64,000 nucleotides of DNA, taken from Platanthera guangdongensis. Its lineage: Eukaryota > Streptophyta > Magnoliopsida > Asparagales > Orchidaceae. The stretch is from the NCBI GenBank assembly GCA_039583875.1, contig CM077149.1, positions 25,061,194-25,125,193 on the forward strand, given 5' to 3'. The notes under the pieces were generated by a model. It was not told the origin of the DNA and ran no database searches. It saw only the letters and a list, made by a program, of their open reading frames with translations. Made by a program: the position numbers and the translations under genes. How positions within the stretch are numbered: the stretch's first letter is position 1; each line of letters starts with the position of its first letter. Below, piece after piece: positions 42,234-55,700 of this stretch.

Positions 42234-44002
42234 TCAAGCTACACGACTATAAACAAAGCACTCCTGAGAGGCATCCATCGCTTATCTTTTTCGCTCTTTC
42301 CTTATTATCTTTGCTGCTTTTTCTAATAAACGCAGGGTTTTTGATCGACCTCCCCCTACGCGTTTCAGGGAAGCTTCTACCCCCCTCTCTTTATTTTCTT
42401 TGTATATATTGTTTTTTCTCTTGTTCTGCATACTTACGTTACAACATTGGGGACAATGTTGGACTTAAGTATGAGGGTATTTTTCGTGCTTTACTTTCTG
42501 CACTTCAATTTTTCTGCATTTCAAAAATACAAAAAAATACATATAATAACAAAACAAAAACAAAAAAAACTTAAAATGAAAAAAAATTAAAATGAAAAAT
42601 CCAAAAAAAATTTCATTTTCATTTTCTTCTTTTTTTCCAAAAACTCCAAAAAATTATAAAACAAAAAAGCAAAAATATATATTTAGTTTCACTTTGTAAA
42701 TATTTTTTTTGTACATATTATTTTTGTAAATACTCTTTTCTCTCTCCCCCTTCCTCATTCTTATAAAAACCTCTCTTTTTCTCCCATGTTTTTGTACATA
42801 GAATGAAAAGTTTCTTAAAAAAAATACAAAAGAAGATAATAGTTTAAACAATTAATTCAAAAAATTTGAGAAAAACAAAAATACAAAAACAAAAGATAAT
42901 AAATGAAAAAAAACAAAAAAAATGATGATAAAAACTATAAAAAATGTTTTGAAACAAATAAATCAAATATTCCATCCTTAACTTTTCTGCTATCCAAAAA
43001 TTCTATTTTGAGCTTATTTATATGTGAATACTATTAATTCTCTGTTTGCTATTCGTTTGTTAATTATTGAGTGAAAAATTTAAATAGCCGGGGTTAAGTT
43101 TTAAAAAATTCAATATGCTTTGTTAAAAATAATGAACTCGTTTTAGGCACTACTTCTAATTTTTCATTGATAGGAGTACGTGTATTATGTTAGGAAATAA
43201 CGACTATAGAATTCAAATATACTTTCTTTTAGCTTTCTGAAAAATTGAAACGTACAATTATTAAGGTTGCTCTCAAATATTTTTAGGATTAAAAATCTAG
43301 TTTTCCTTTCTCCCGTTACCTTTCATGACCTACTTGGCATGAAAAAAAAAATTTAACCTTAAAAGATCCTATGCCAATAGGAATAAGATTTCGTTCCGTA
43401 AACATAGGCACCCAATAATTTAAAAATATTATATGTTATGGAGTAAGAGGATAAAATTCATTACTCCTACACATATACATTGGGTTAATTTTATTCTTAT
43501 GAAGTTGAAAAACAAATATGATATTAGGAAAATAAGATTTCATTTTGCTAATAATCCAAAAATAAAAAAATGGAGGTTCGAGAAAAAATTACCTCACCTC
43601 AAAATCAAAACTCTCTTCATAAACCCACTATCCCCTTATATCCAATTACACGATTCTAGAATTAATTCAAAAATTTATTTGAGAGCATAATTAGTAAATT
43701 GTATTATTTCCAGTAACACTCCTATAAGCTAGAGTTCATATAATTCCAAACTATTTTTGTTAATCTAACCATTACAAATATTGCCTTCTATTTGATTATA
43801 TCAAGAATTCTTCTGGCCAAAACTTTCGCACTATTTAAACCATCTACATAATCGCAGGACTTAACTCTTACACCCCGTATATTTATTTCGATCTCTCTTA
43901 TAATTGATTAAGCGGTAGCTAAACTTAGAGTTTTTTCTATTCCTTATAAATTCACCTCAAACTTTTGCTCTAGAATAGCAAAATCTTAAGTATGGGGGTA
44001 TT
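42234..44002 (+). other. Non-coding 3' region of the Athila element
   Basis: No gene. ACATTGGGGACAATGT (42444-42459), a palindrome typical after Athila integrase, is followed by a strongly A-rich tract (42520-42960) of AAAAC-type repeats and then A/T-rich sequence. CTTAAGTATGGGGGTATT (43986-44003) provides the likely polypurine tract next to the 3' LTR; a near copy lies at 42465-42482. Other Athila elements may hold an env-like frame here; none is visible. Confidence 0.7.
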
Positions 44003-46990
44003 TGATGAATTGTAAATATACGTATTTTTGTGCACATTAATTTAGTCGTTTTCATTTATTTTCGTCGTTTTTACTTATTTTTATTCAATAAAATACTCCT
44101 ATTCTTGTAAATTTACTACTAACTTGTTTTATTCTATTTTTCAGAAAAATTACAAAATCTGCCAAAATTGGGCAGTACATGCCCGTGTTAGTATGATCAC
44201 GCCCGTGACCAGGGCGTGATAGCTCAAAATCCCGTGAAGGTGCAAATTTCTGAAGTAAAAAGCTTGACACGCCTGGCGACACGCCCGTTTCACCCGACAC
44301 GGGGCGTGGTAGAAGCCCGTGTCCACTCCACTCGATGAATTAAGTTCAACGATTGTCGAACCCGCGACACGCCCAGAGTCACGCCCGTGACCTGGGGCGT
44401 GACATCTCCACCGGGCTCGATAAGACCCGCGCGGCGACTTTCGGTGCAACTCGCGCCCAGCTCTACCTCCCCGACATGCCCACCGTCACGCCCGTGCCCA
44501 GGGGCGTGACCAACGCGAGACCGACACGTGTCCAGCCCGAAGTCAACTTTGTCATCAAATTGCCGGCCGCCTTCATAAACAGTAGTGACACGCCCACCAA
44601 CACGCCCGTGTCGAAGGGCGTGTACTTTGGTTTTTTTCCTATAAATTCCCCACTTCTGTAATGACCAAGGGTTCATATTTTTGAACCACTTTAGTGTGTT
44701 TGGTGTGCTGCATCCGTGGATTCCCTTGCTATGTAAGAAGATTTCTCCCCCATTTTCCTTCATGTTTGTTTTTGCTTTAGCTTTAGCATTGTAATAGCTT
44801 TGTAATAGTTTCCTTTAATCAATAAAAATGTTAGTTTATTTCTTCTTATTTGGTTTTGGAATGAACTCATGTGCCCACTTTTCTTCTCATTTTATCCTTA
44901 GTTTCTCCTTGGTTTTTCTCTTTATGAAAAGTGTGTGTGTGTGTGTATGAGTGTAGCTTTTTATTATTCATATTTTTAACTTGTCCTCGTGATTAGGTAT
45001 GATAAGTTTTCCTTTTTTTCACCATGTTCTTTTCTTAAGAGACTTATGTTTTCATTCTTATGTATTTATAAAAGAGATTTTAAAATTGATTTTGTTCCTT
45101 TTTACTTAGTTTTTTTTAGGATTGTAAAACTTTTTGTTCTTTTTATTTTCTCTTCACCTTTTTTATCACTTCTATGAATTCTTAAGAATGAAAAAGTTAT
45201 AGTTTTAATTTTTGAGCACCTTTGATTTTGACTTTATTTTGGAAAACGTTTTTCTCATTCTCTTTTTATTTGTTCTTTTTATGTGTTTTGGGTAAGCTTT
45301 AGGAGTAGAAATCTTGTTATTTTAATTTATAAGCAACTTTGATTTTTCTTTATTGTTAGTGTGTGTGCGTGTATGAGCATAAATTTTTACTTTGTGCTTC
45401 TTAATTTTCATGATGTGTGTGTGAGTGTATGAGTATAACTTTTTATTGCTTTCTTCAATTACGTAGAGTGCGTGTGTGTAGGAGATAAATTTTCAGGCTT
45501 TATTTTATCGTTTTATTTAATTATGTAGAGTGCGTGTGTGTAGGAGATAGTTTTATTGCTTTCTTTCAATTCATATAGAGTGTGTGTGTTTGTGTGCATT
45601 TATTTCCGCCTACTCGTTAAGAGTTAAACGACGCATCGTTTTCATTTCTCGCCTACTCGTTTGAGTAGGACTTGTAATTTTCTTTCTTTATTTTTTCGCC
45701 TACTCACCTGAGTTAAATGGACGGACTTTATTTCCCGCCTACTCTCTTGAGTTAAATGGACAGACATTATTTCCCACCTACTCGTTTGAGGAGGACTTGA
45801 CTCGCATTTATTTTCGCCTACTCGTTTGAGTTAAATGGCGTGTCTTTATCTCCCTGTAAATATTTGAGAAAGCACTATAATCGCATTTAATTATTTTCTC
45901 CTACTCATTTGAGTAGGACTCGCTTTCATTTCAGTCCTACTCGTTTGAGTAGGACTTGCAATTTTCAGCTTTTATTTCCCGCCCCCACTCGTTTGAGTGG
46001 GACGTGCAATTTCAATTATGCAAATTTCTTTTATGTGTAACTTAGTTTTATTTCTGCCTCTTGTTATGTGTTTGGATGAATACGGGCGTGGTTATTTGTA
46101 ATAACTTTTCTAATGTTAAGTTATTTTATTTTTCTTCTTATCATCTTTATAACTTTTCAGCGAATAGTTTAGAACGCTCGCATAACCAAACACCTAAGTC
46201 GTCCTCATACCGATGTGTGGCTAATCGCTATTAGCCTTGACATCGAAAAGCATTGAGACACTTAAAATGATTTGTAATAATTAAAGCTCTTTATTTTCAC
46301 TTTAATTTAAGGACTTAAGGTTTACCCCGGGTTAACGACGCGTAGGACCACAAATCGATGTGTGGGCCCTATTTCCATTATCCATACACTAGCTAGCCGA
46401 GAGGCCGTGCGTATGGACAGATCACCCCTGGGTAAATAGAGTTGCGTGCATACCCTCGAGAGAGGACAAGCGTATTTCTACCGGATTGGGTTCCCCACCC
46501 AATAGCGAGGTTCTTAGCGTAAAGCGGGCGTTAAGAGGAATCCTTCGTCGGACTAACGTTCGATCGAATAGTCTTAACGCTCAGGTGAGCGAAATCCCTA
46601 TAGCTCGGTGAGCTCACATTTGTGGAACCTCCACGGCCAAGTTGCCTTTTATTAATTTGAAAACTAAGTCCTATAATTATTAAAAATTATTTTTGTCTTA
46701 ATCCGATTCGATGCCGAGCGTTAACCCTTCATCGAATATTTTCTAAATCGTTTTTCACTCCTATACTTTTTCCGTCTTTACTTAATTAAAATTTCCACCT
46801 TATTTTCAGTAAAATAATAGTACTCCCGGAGGAGTAAGAATAGTCAACACGACCCCGAGAATAATACGACTTCGGTATTCCCCCGAATATCGAGTACTAC
46901 TTGTGATAGGTGCACTTGCCTCCTGTAGAACGCCCGCGGCGATCGACTCACCGAACCAACCACAGTAAGAGTCTGTTCGCGGGCCAATCA
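44003..46990 (+). repeat. 3' LTR of the Athila element
   Basis: 2988 bp, same edges and sections as the 5' LTR. The (GT)n run is shorter (44931-44946), and many of the differences are transitions, often at CG. Confidence 0.9.
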
Positions 46991-48398
46991 GCCGCCCTTA
47001 GGAAGAATGAAACTTTGGACTTGGTGCCCAAGGTAGATGGTGTTACTCCTGTTATATGTAAGTCGGTCTACAAGTTGAAGAAGATCGCGGATGGAAGCAT
47101 TGAGTGGTACAAGGCTCTCCTTGTTGCTCGTGGGTTTTCTCAACAATACGGCGAGGACTATGAGGAGACGTTTAGTCTGGTGGCAAACATGACTTCATTA
47201 TGAGTGGTGATAGCTTTGGCGGCTTGCCAGGGATGGAAGATATGACAGCTGGACGTAAAGAATGCCTTTCTTTACGGGGAGATTGACAAGAATATCTTCA
47301 TGGATCAGCCGCTCAGTTATGTTTCTGAAGAACATTCAGACTACGTCTTCAAGCTCCGGAAAGCCCTTTATGGCTTGAAGCAGGCTCCTCGAGCTTGGTA
47401 TGAGAATATTGCAGAATACCTCAAGTTCTATGGGAATGTATCTTTTAACTCAGACTCGAACTTGTTCATCAAGAAGAAGGGGGAGCTTCTTATCCTGGTG
47501 CTATTGTACGTGGAAGACATGATCATCATGGGGAATTCCAAGGAGGAAGTAGCTAGGCTCAGGGCAGATCTAGCAATCAGATTCGAGATGAAGGATCTGT
47601 GCAAACTCCACCATTTCATTGGACTTGAGGTGGAGAGGAAGGAGAGTGGAATACTCGTTTCCCAGAAAAGCAATGCGGAACAGATCGTTCAGCGATTTGG
47701 CATGCAGGAGGGGAAGAGTAGCTCTACTCCTTTTGATTCAGACATCAAACTTCGACGGGATGAGGGAAGGATTCTTCTTGATCCTTTGGTGTTTCGGGCT
47801 CTTGTTGGGAGTCTTATTTACCTAAAAATTACAAGGCCTGACATTTCTTATGCAGTTGGCCGAGTAAGTCGGTATATGGCGGAACCCAGGAAGCCTCATC
47901 TGGTGGCGGCAAGGAATATCTTAAAGTACATGAAGGCCACTTCTAACATGGGTCTCCTGTATAGGAGAGGCACAGAGTTTGTTCTTGAAGGATACTCGGA
48001 TGCTGATTACAGGGGAGATTCAGAGGACCGGAATTCAACATCTGGTTATGTCTTCTCTTGTGGATCAGGGAGTATTTCTTGGTGCAACAAGAAGCCGTTG
48101 CCGAAGGTTCCGTTTACACGGTTACCAACAAGGATACTCGGATGCTGAGTTTGTTCTTCGGAATATCTATGAAGAAGTGCGCGGTCCTACTCTGCTGAGC
48201 GGTGACAATGAGAGTGCCTTGAAACTGGTGAATAATCCAGTTTGTCACGCTCGGACCAAGCACATAGAGATTGAGCATCACTTCATTCAAGAGAATGTGT
48301 TGGAGGGATCTCTTATGGTGCAGCATGTGCGGAGTGAGAATAATGTTGTGGACATCTTCATGAAGCCGTTGCCGAAGGTTCCGTTTACACGGTTATGA
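46991..48398 (+). pseudogene. pol: RT and RNase H of Copia-C
   Basis: Resumes RT straight after the Athila target copy (AALRKNET...). TGA 47201-47203 and another stop near 47242 precede a long frame (47300-48148) with [17 protein letters not shown] and YVEDM, where copia RTs have YVDD; the Asp to Glu change would damage the active site. RNase H follows with GYSDADYRGD. Near 48091 the sequence is replaced by a mosaic of nearby pieces (see findings) and the frame shifts; the last part (VNNPVCHARTKHIEIEHHF) ends at TGA 48396-48398. Confidence 0.83.
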
Positions 48399-48431
48399 GG
48401 ATTGCTGGGCTTGATCACCACTTCTCACTTC

Positions 48432-48440
48432 AAGGGGGAG
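48432..48440 (+). other. Polypurine tract of Copia-C
   Basis: AAGGGGGAG directly before the 3' LTR start TGTTGAAAAT. Confidence 0.8.
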
Positions 48441-49799
48441 TGTTGAAAATTATGAAGTGAAAGTGGGTGATGGAGTAGGCCAGGCAGTCTGGGTGGTCTG
48501 AGTTGGCGGCCTGGGTGGACTGATGTTATGACCTAGGTAGTCAGTGGCCAGGGTAGTCATGGCTGCTTGGGCGTCTAGTGGAGCGGCCTGAGCGGACTGT
48601 ATATAGCGGTATGATGGCGGTGCTTAGCTCGGTCTGCGGTCTTGCTGATAGCTGATTCTTGGAGTAACCGGGCGGATTGGTGGTTAATCCGCGGAGATGT
48701 GGCGGACTAGGTTGAGTCTGCGGAGTTCACTATGGTGGACTAGCTTTGGTGGTTACGAGTTCGGCATTGGTCCTTACCGCATTTTCAGGTGATGCGGTGG
48801 GTGATAGCCACATTCATAATGACGGACTGTCCATGGAGTTTGGTGGTCTGGTTTTTGTCTACCGAACTCGCACTATTGGTGGTTTGGACTTGGTCACATT
48901 CTGACAAGTGCAGGTTGTCCGCTGAGTCCGTTGTTGACCAGGCGATCTGCCTGTTGGTCGTGGAATCATGCGGCGGGGTGAAGCCATGTTCGCGAGTTGT
49001 GCGGATTAGTGTTATGTCCGCGTATAGCATGCGCACTGATGCAGTATGTGACTGGCTGTGACCGGGTGTTGTGATGTATGGCGGACTGGCGCGGTGATTG
49101 TGGGTTGGGCGGACTTTTGCCATGTCCGCATATAGCATGCAGAATCAGAGTGATTGAGGTGTTGCTATGTCTGCATGCTGCATTTGGTGCGGGCTTATGA
49201 GTGTCCGCCTAGTGGCGCACTGACCTTGACTTGGCACCTGGAGATTTGGTTGTAGTCTAGCCAAGTCCTTACGGACTCGGCAGACTGGGTTGTGCTAGCT
49301 GCAAGCTGGGTCGGTGAATCTATTCACTATGGAGGTGACAACAATCCTCACCCCGCCTATAAATAGACCCCTCCGGCACGTCTACAGTAACTGGGTGAAC
49401 AGTAAGTTGTGCATAGATCAATTGTTGCAGACTCGGTTTTCCAGGTCGCGCATTTTGAGAATTATTTGGTTGCTGTGTGTAGGTTTTGCGACTAGCACTG
49501 TGAAGCCGGGCGTCTGATTTTGATCAAGGTCAGGAAGTAGTGAAGCTTTTGGTTTACAATCAATAGCTGTAGTAGCTCGCGTGTGGCGGCCAACCAGTTT
49601 TCTCTTCAGCAATTGAAGTCTAAGTTCAATAAGCAAGTCGCGGTCTCCGCGGGCTTGGCGGTATGTTCATCCAATTCGGCGGCAGCTTGTAGAGTGGGCG
49701 TCAGCAGAATAACGATTTGTCTGCGCGGTTTGTGTGGAATCCGTAAAATCAGAGTAGCAGTGGCGGCTTGGCGGTCTCGATGAGCTTGGCGTACTTAGC
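48441..49799 (+). repeat. 3' LTR of Copia-C, first part
   Basis: Starts TGTTGAAAAT after the polypurine tract. From ~49063 it matches the 5' LTR. It contains TATAAATA (49358-49365). It stops at TTAGC (49795-49799), the left target copy of Tekay-2, and continues at 59679. Confidence 0.88.
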
Positions 49800-52665
49800 T
49801 ATAAGACCCCCCTCCTGAAATACAAGACACGGCCGAGGGGATTCTTATGGCCAGAACACCCGCCTTGCGGTGGCACCAACGCACGTGTTGGTATGCACCA
49901 CAGGACGCCTATTCTGTGGGGCCAACCCAACCCAGTCAATCCACACATAAACAAATAGTCCAAATAAAGTACATCAAATAAAGAAGCTACAACAAGCTTC
50001 TAAAGTATCAGAGTACATCTAAAACTTGCCCAAAGGGCTACACCAAAATCTCTCACCACATCTGTGACTAACGGTAGCGACGTCATGGTATGCTACATAA
50101 TCTGCGGCCGCCTACAGGACGCGTTAGTCTGGCGATGACATCTGACTCCTGGGCAGGGGTACAGCTGTAGAACAAGCAAGTGGAGTAAGTATATAAGTCA
50201 TTAGTACCAATAGAAGTAATGTGAAACAGTATAACAGCCAACTCGAGCCAACCCATATGGAACTACAGGAAAGTAAAAATAGAAGTTCAATCCACACATA
50301 AACCTAAATAGTCCAAATAAAGTACATGCAAATACAAGAAGCTACAACAAGCTTCTAAAGTATCAGAGTACATCTAAAACTTGCCCAAAGGGCTACCGAA
50401 CCCTTAAAACTCATCTCAAAAAAAGCACGAGGATCAAGCCCAACCATTCACTTGTCACGGAAGGAGCCCCGGGAAATGAGCACCGAGGACCAAGCCCAAG
50501 CACCCAAAGTCTATTTGTTAACTCCCATCGGTGTGATGACTGGTGAGCCCGTAGACCTGCCACACTATCCTTAACCTAGGATTACGACATTGCATGTCGA
50601 CTCACACCGCATGCAATTCCATATCATCGTGGCACGGAAATATCCTCGGAAAAAGCACGAGGACCAAGCCCAACCGTCCACTTGGCATGGAAGGGGCCTC
50701 GGGAATGAACACCGAGGACCAAGCCCAACTGTTCACTCATGTCTTTTCTCAGCATTACCAAACCAGTATGTTTAATCCCCCGCACTTACACACTTTCACA
50801 ATCCCCGTGCCTCAAGGTACACACGGGTTCATTATATGTGTAAGACTTTTCCACATATCCATCTTCTAAGACCACGACCATTTGTTCGTAACAATCATTA
50901 CCAATTTTATACTGCATGATCAATCCATGATCATCATTATTCAATACATTATCACTATCAAGGCGTTTTCATTAATTAACATATATAATCTTTCCTACCA
51001 TACCAACTCATCAATCCATTCGTTCTCTAACATCCACCACATAACCTCGATCAAGTACATTCATCTACATCATTTGTTCATTAGGGATCTATCCAACAAA
51101 TGTCAATAACATATTTCACCCCTATTATTTATAGTCTAAATACCACAGACATTAACGTTATTGTACTATGATCCCTCTACCAACACAAAACAAACTTGGA
51201 AGGTACATGTGCAGGAATGATTATAGTACAATAGTTTCAAACGGGGATTCCTGAGGCTACATGAATACGGTGAAGGAATTTAACCCCGCGTTGGAAAGGC
51301 ATTTCCAAGGGCTACGACTTTTGTGTTTTGTCGGAAACCCAGATCTGACCTCATCGTGACTGACAACGACCTCGAAGGCTGCTGCGCATAGAAAATAGAT
51401 TTCTGCGTGCATCTTAAAGCAGATCGGACGACATCAGATCGTCTTCTTCCTTCAAACAGACTTTCTAACATCCAGAATTTCTCCTCCCTTATTCACCTTC
51501 ATAAGGCCACTTCGCTTCACAAAACCAGCCCCCATCTTCACATAGGAGGAAGGAGAGGTTGAAGACTCAAATACTTAGGACAGAAGTCCTTGCATGGCCC
51601 TTTCCTAAAAATATTCTTCTCACAAATCATGACACTTTGGAGTCGATATCTCTCTGAGGAATAACTAAAAATCTAGCACCAAGGGAGAGCGTAGGAAGCT
51701 CACCGCGTTTCCGGCATTTCCACCATTTTCGGCCATGGATCTTGTCACCCTTCTTGGCGGCATCTTCTTCCCGCTATTTGGTGTTCGTCCTTCACAGGAA
51801 GAAAGTCGGCTCCAGCACCTTTTCCTCTCCAGAGATTTCTTACAGGGACTATTGACAGGAAAAATGACTCAGCCAAGTGATAAAGAAGGCCAGGGTTTTC
51901 TCATGTTCCTTTTTATAGTGAGATAACTGCCTAGGCATTTTTCGGAGTGTAATTGGACCGCCAAACGACTCAGTAATTGACTCCCTTCGAAACAAGGCTG
52001 TCGGAAAATTCTCCAAAATCCGAAATTGGACTACACGGGTAGTGACACGCCCGTGTCACTACCCGTATCCTGCTCGGGATGAACGTGGTCGGCGATTCGT
52101 CGATCTCCGCTCGACGAATCGTCGAGCTGCTGTATGGACAGACACGGCTAGGGATACGCCCATGTCACTACTCGTGTACTGCTTGGGAGGATCACGGTCA
52201 ACGATTCATCGATCTCCACTCAACGGATCTTCAGCTGTTGCACGCACTGACACGGGTAGAGACAGACCTATGTCCATACCCATGTCTTGCTATGGAGGAT
52301 CACGGTCGACGATTCGTCGATCTCCGATTGACGAATCGTCGAGCTATTACACGGACTGATATGGGTAGAGACATGCACGTGTCCATTCCCGTGTCCTGCT
52401 CGGGAGGAACACGAAATACACACGATAGGGACACGCCCGTGTCTTTACCCGTGTCCTTCTCTGGACATTTCACAAAGAAGACACGACGACACCAAAGAAC
52501 CATACAGGTAGGGACATGCCCATGTCACTACCCATGTCCTACTCTGGACCAACCTCACCTCCTTTACTTGAGTGCAAGCCTAACTTCCAGAACTCCCTGA
52601 GCCCCAGTCAGCTCTCCTGACTCAAAAGTGCGCATAAGGGGCCTAGCGCAAATTGGGACGTTACA
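49800..52665 (-). repeat. 3' LTR of Tekay-2, rearranged
   Basis: Shorter than the 5' LTR (2866 versus 3380 bp). A ~100-base block (49939-50041) is repeated at 50291-50394, and the region with the twin hairpins found in the 5' LTR (56930-57400) is missing. CACGGG palindromes and TCGACGA words lie at 52034-52545, upstream of the minus-strand promoter. Confidence 0.87.
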
Positions 52666-52742
52666 AATCCTATAAACAAAATAAAACATTTCGTCCCCAA
52701 AATCAGTCTAAGGCTATGGGGAGGGAAAACCATGAAATAAAA

Positions 52743-55700
52743 TCAGTTTATTATTTTAAAATTACCTTGATGAAATAACTCCAGGTAGCGCTTTTGCATC
52801 AAGTCCACCGGCCCACATGTATACTCCTCCATTCCATGGTTAGACCACATCACCTTTACCAAAGGAACACTCTTGTGGCGCAAACTCCTTGTCTCGTTGT
52901 CTACTATCTGCACCATCTCCAGTCGTAGAGATCTATCGATTGCTATTACTCCATCAATGGTGGGGATATGTTGGTCGGGCCACAACAACGCCTTCCAAAG
53001 AGACGACACATGGAAAATGTCATGAAGGTTCTCTAGCTCCGGCGGTATCTCTAACCGATAGTCCAAAGGGCCAATTCTTTCCAATACAGTATAAGGTCCT
53101 ACGTACCTTGGACGGAGCTTCTTCACCCCACATACCCGTTACACTCCATGCATTGGCCGGATTTTTAGGAATGCCTCGTCAACCACCTGAAATTCTACCA
53201 TCCGGTGCTTTGCATTATAATATTTAGCCTGCCGACTTTGAGCCTCAAGCATGCGGTCCCATATTAGTCTAACAACCACATCCGTATCATTGATGTACTC
53301 AATTCCCAAAACTTTTGGGTCTTCATCTTGCACACATGACAAGGGAGTTCTACACATTCTTCAGTAAAGGGCTTCATGGGGTGTCATCCCGATGCTGGCT
53401 TGGTGACTGTTGTTATAGGAGAATTCCATGAGGGGTAAGAGCCTTTCCCACGGCTCCCCTCTATCCAACGCGCACAGTCTTAATTGGTCTTCCATTGTTC
53501 TGATGGTCCTCTCAGATTGGCCATCCGTCTGAGGATGAAATGCTGTGTTAAAGGTAAGGTGCAAACCCAAATACGCCTATACGGCCTTCCATTCTTTAGA
53601 AGTAAAACGACCATCCCGGTCAGAAACGACTGTCTTTGGCACACCATGGTACCGTACAAACTTCTCCAAAAAGAGGCGTACCAAAAAATCCATATGAGCC
53701 TCTTTCTTCATAGGGATGAACCTGGCTACTTTTGTCATGTGATCAACGATCACCCACACCGAATCATTCCCTGAGCATGAGCAAGGTAACCCATGAACGA
53801 AGTCCATGGAGATATCCTTGAACTTCCACTCGGGGTTGGGCAATGACTGTAATAATCCACCGGGGCTCTTGCATTCTGCCTTCACCCTTTGACAGGCCTC
53901 GCAATGTGTAACAACATATCTGACATCTTTCTTCATTCCCGGCTAACACATTGTCCTCCGCAATTCAGCGTACATCTTGGCAATCCCTGGATGCACTGAA
54001 TACTGGGTGCAATGTGCCTCTCTCAAGATATATTCCCGAATTTTATCGTCTTTGGGAATGTATAGCCGGCCACGAAAATAAACAAGGTCATCATTTAATG
54101 TATATTCTTTTGTCGATCCAACCTCAACTGACTTAATCACGAGAGCCAAAGCAGCATATTTTCCTTGCTCCGTCGGGATTTGGTCCCGAATATAACATAC
54201 GATGCTCATTGCGGTTAAATACTCCGCATACACTCCCGATTGGTCGTTATATACCAGGGTAATCTCCATCTCTTCGAGCATCCGAGCTAACTCCATACTC
54301 ATCAATTGGGACTCTGAGCTCGAATCTGGTTCTTTTGGGTTCAATGCATCAGCCACCGAGTTTGATTTTTCAGGGTGGTAGTTCAAGGTGAACTCATAAT
54401 CGTACAAAAAATCTAACCACCATCGTTGTCTCTAATTAAGTTCATTATGAGTGTAAACATACTTTTGATTTTTGTGATGCGAAAAAATCTCGCAATGAAC
54501 TCCATATAGGTAGTGTATCCAAACCTTCAGGGAGAATACCACTGCCCCCAAATCTAAATCGTGAACTGGATAGTTGAGTTCATACTTCTTTTGTTGTCTT
54601 GAGGCGTAAGAAATTATGTGACCGTGCTGCATCAGTACCGCTCCCATCCCTTGATAAGATGCATCTGTGTAAACTTGAAATCCTTCCTTCCCAGACAGAA
54701 CTGCTAGCATTGGGGCTGAGGTAAGTCTATCTTTCAATTCTTGGAGGGCAACTTAGCACTCGGGAGTCCACTCGTATGGCACACCTTTCTTCGTCAAGGT
54801 AGTAAGAGGTAGGGCAATCTTTGAGAACCCTTTTACAAACTTGCAATAATACCCAGCATGTCCAAGGAAGCTCCGCACGTCGGTTGCTGACTTCAAGGAC
54901 GACCATTCCTTCATGACACGTACTTTGGCTGGATCCACAGCTAGCCCTACTGATTACAAGGCCCAAGAAAGCAACTTCTTGGAGCCAGAATTCGCACTTG
55001 CTGAACTTGCCAAACAAGGCGTGCACTTTTAGCTTCCTCAGTACCAAGGTCAGATGTTCGACATGCTCTTCCTCTGTCTTTGAGTAGACCAAAATGTCAT
55101 CGATGAAAATGATGACGAAGATATCTAAATAAGGCTCGAACACTTTGCTCATCAAACTCATAAAAGCTTAAGGGGCATTTGTGAGCGCAAAAGGCATCAC
55201 GGTGAACTCATACAAATCGTACCTTAAGCTGAAAGATGTCTTCTGAATGTCCCCCTCTTTTATCCTCAACTGATAATACCCTGAGCGCAAATCCAACATG
55301 GAGAACCAATGCGCTCCTACCAATTGATCAAACAGCTTGTCGATCCGGGGTAGCGGATAAGTGTTCCGCGCCGTCAGTCGATTGAGCTCCCAATAGTCTA
55401 TGCATAATCACAAGGCTCCATCCTTCTTTTTAATGAATAGAATAGGGGATCCCCAAGGCGATGAGCTGGGGCGAACAAACCCTGATTCCACCAGTTCTTG
55501 CAAATGAACTCTAAACTCTACGAGTTCATTCGGGGCCATTCGTTAAGGGGTCCTGGAGAGGGCCTTGGCACCCGGCACTAGATTAATTTGAAAATCCAAC
55601 TCTCTATGTGGGAGTAACCCTGGCAGTTTCTCAGGAAATACCTCGGGAAATTCTAACACTACTCGCACATCCATCATATCTACTTTCATCTCTTTCAGTT

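Larger units (their letters stand above)
35316..46990 (+). mobile_element. Athila-type Ty3/gypsy element inserted in Copia-C pol
   Basis: 11,675 bp with LTRs 35316-38313 and 44003-46990, a tRNA-Asp primer site, and pol (PR-RT-RH-INT), but no recognisable gag and no env-like frame. Flanks are GCCAC (35311-35315) and GCCGC (46991-46995), a 5-bp target duplication with one change. The Copia-C reading frame resumes immediately after. By my count the first ~370 bases of the two LTRs differ at roughly 20 places, so it is older than Tekay-1. Pol wording (DLGASIN, MRIQLADRS, CIDYRKLNDATRKDHF) is characteristic of Athila. Confidence 0.92.

Noticed and set aside
42311..42574. 87-codon frame after Athila integrase with hydrophobic stretches, considered as env
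   Set aside because: Hydrophobicity comes from T-rich DNA; no signal peptide plus cleavage pattern, and it overlaps the conserved non-coding ACATTGGGGACAATGT box.
51735..51926. Small frame in the Tekay-2 3' LTR with a hydrophobic start
   Set aside because: A related but altered stretch exists at 58740-58870 in the other LTR without a conserved frame; it is leader sequence on the opposite strand.
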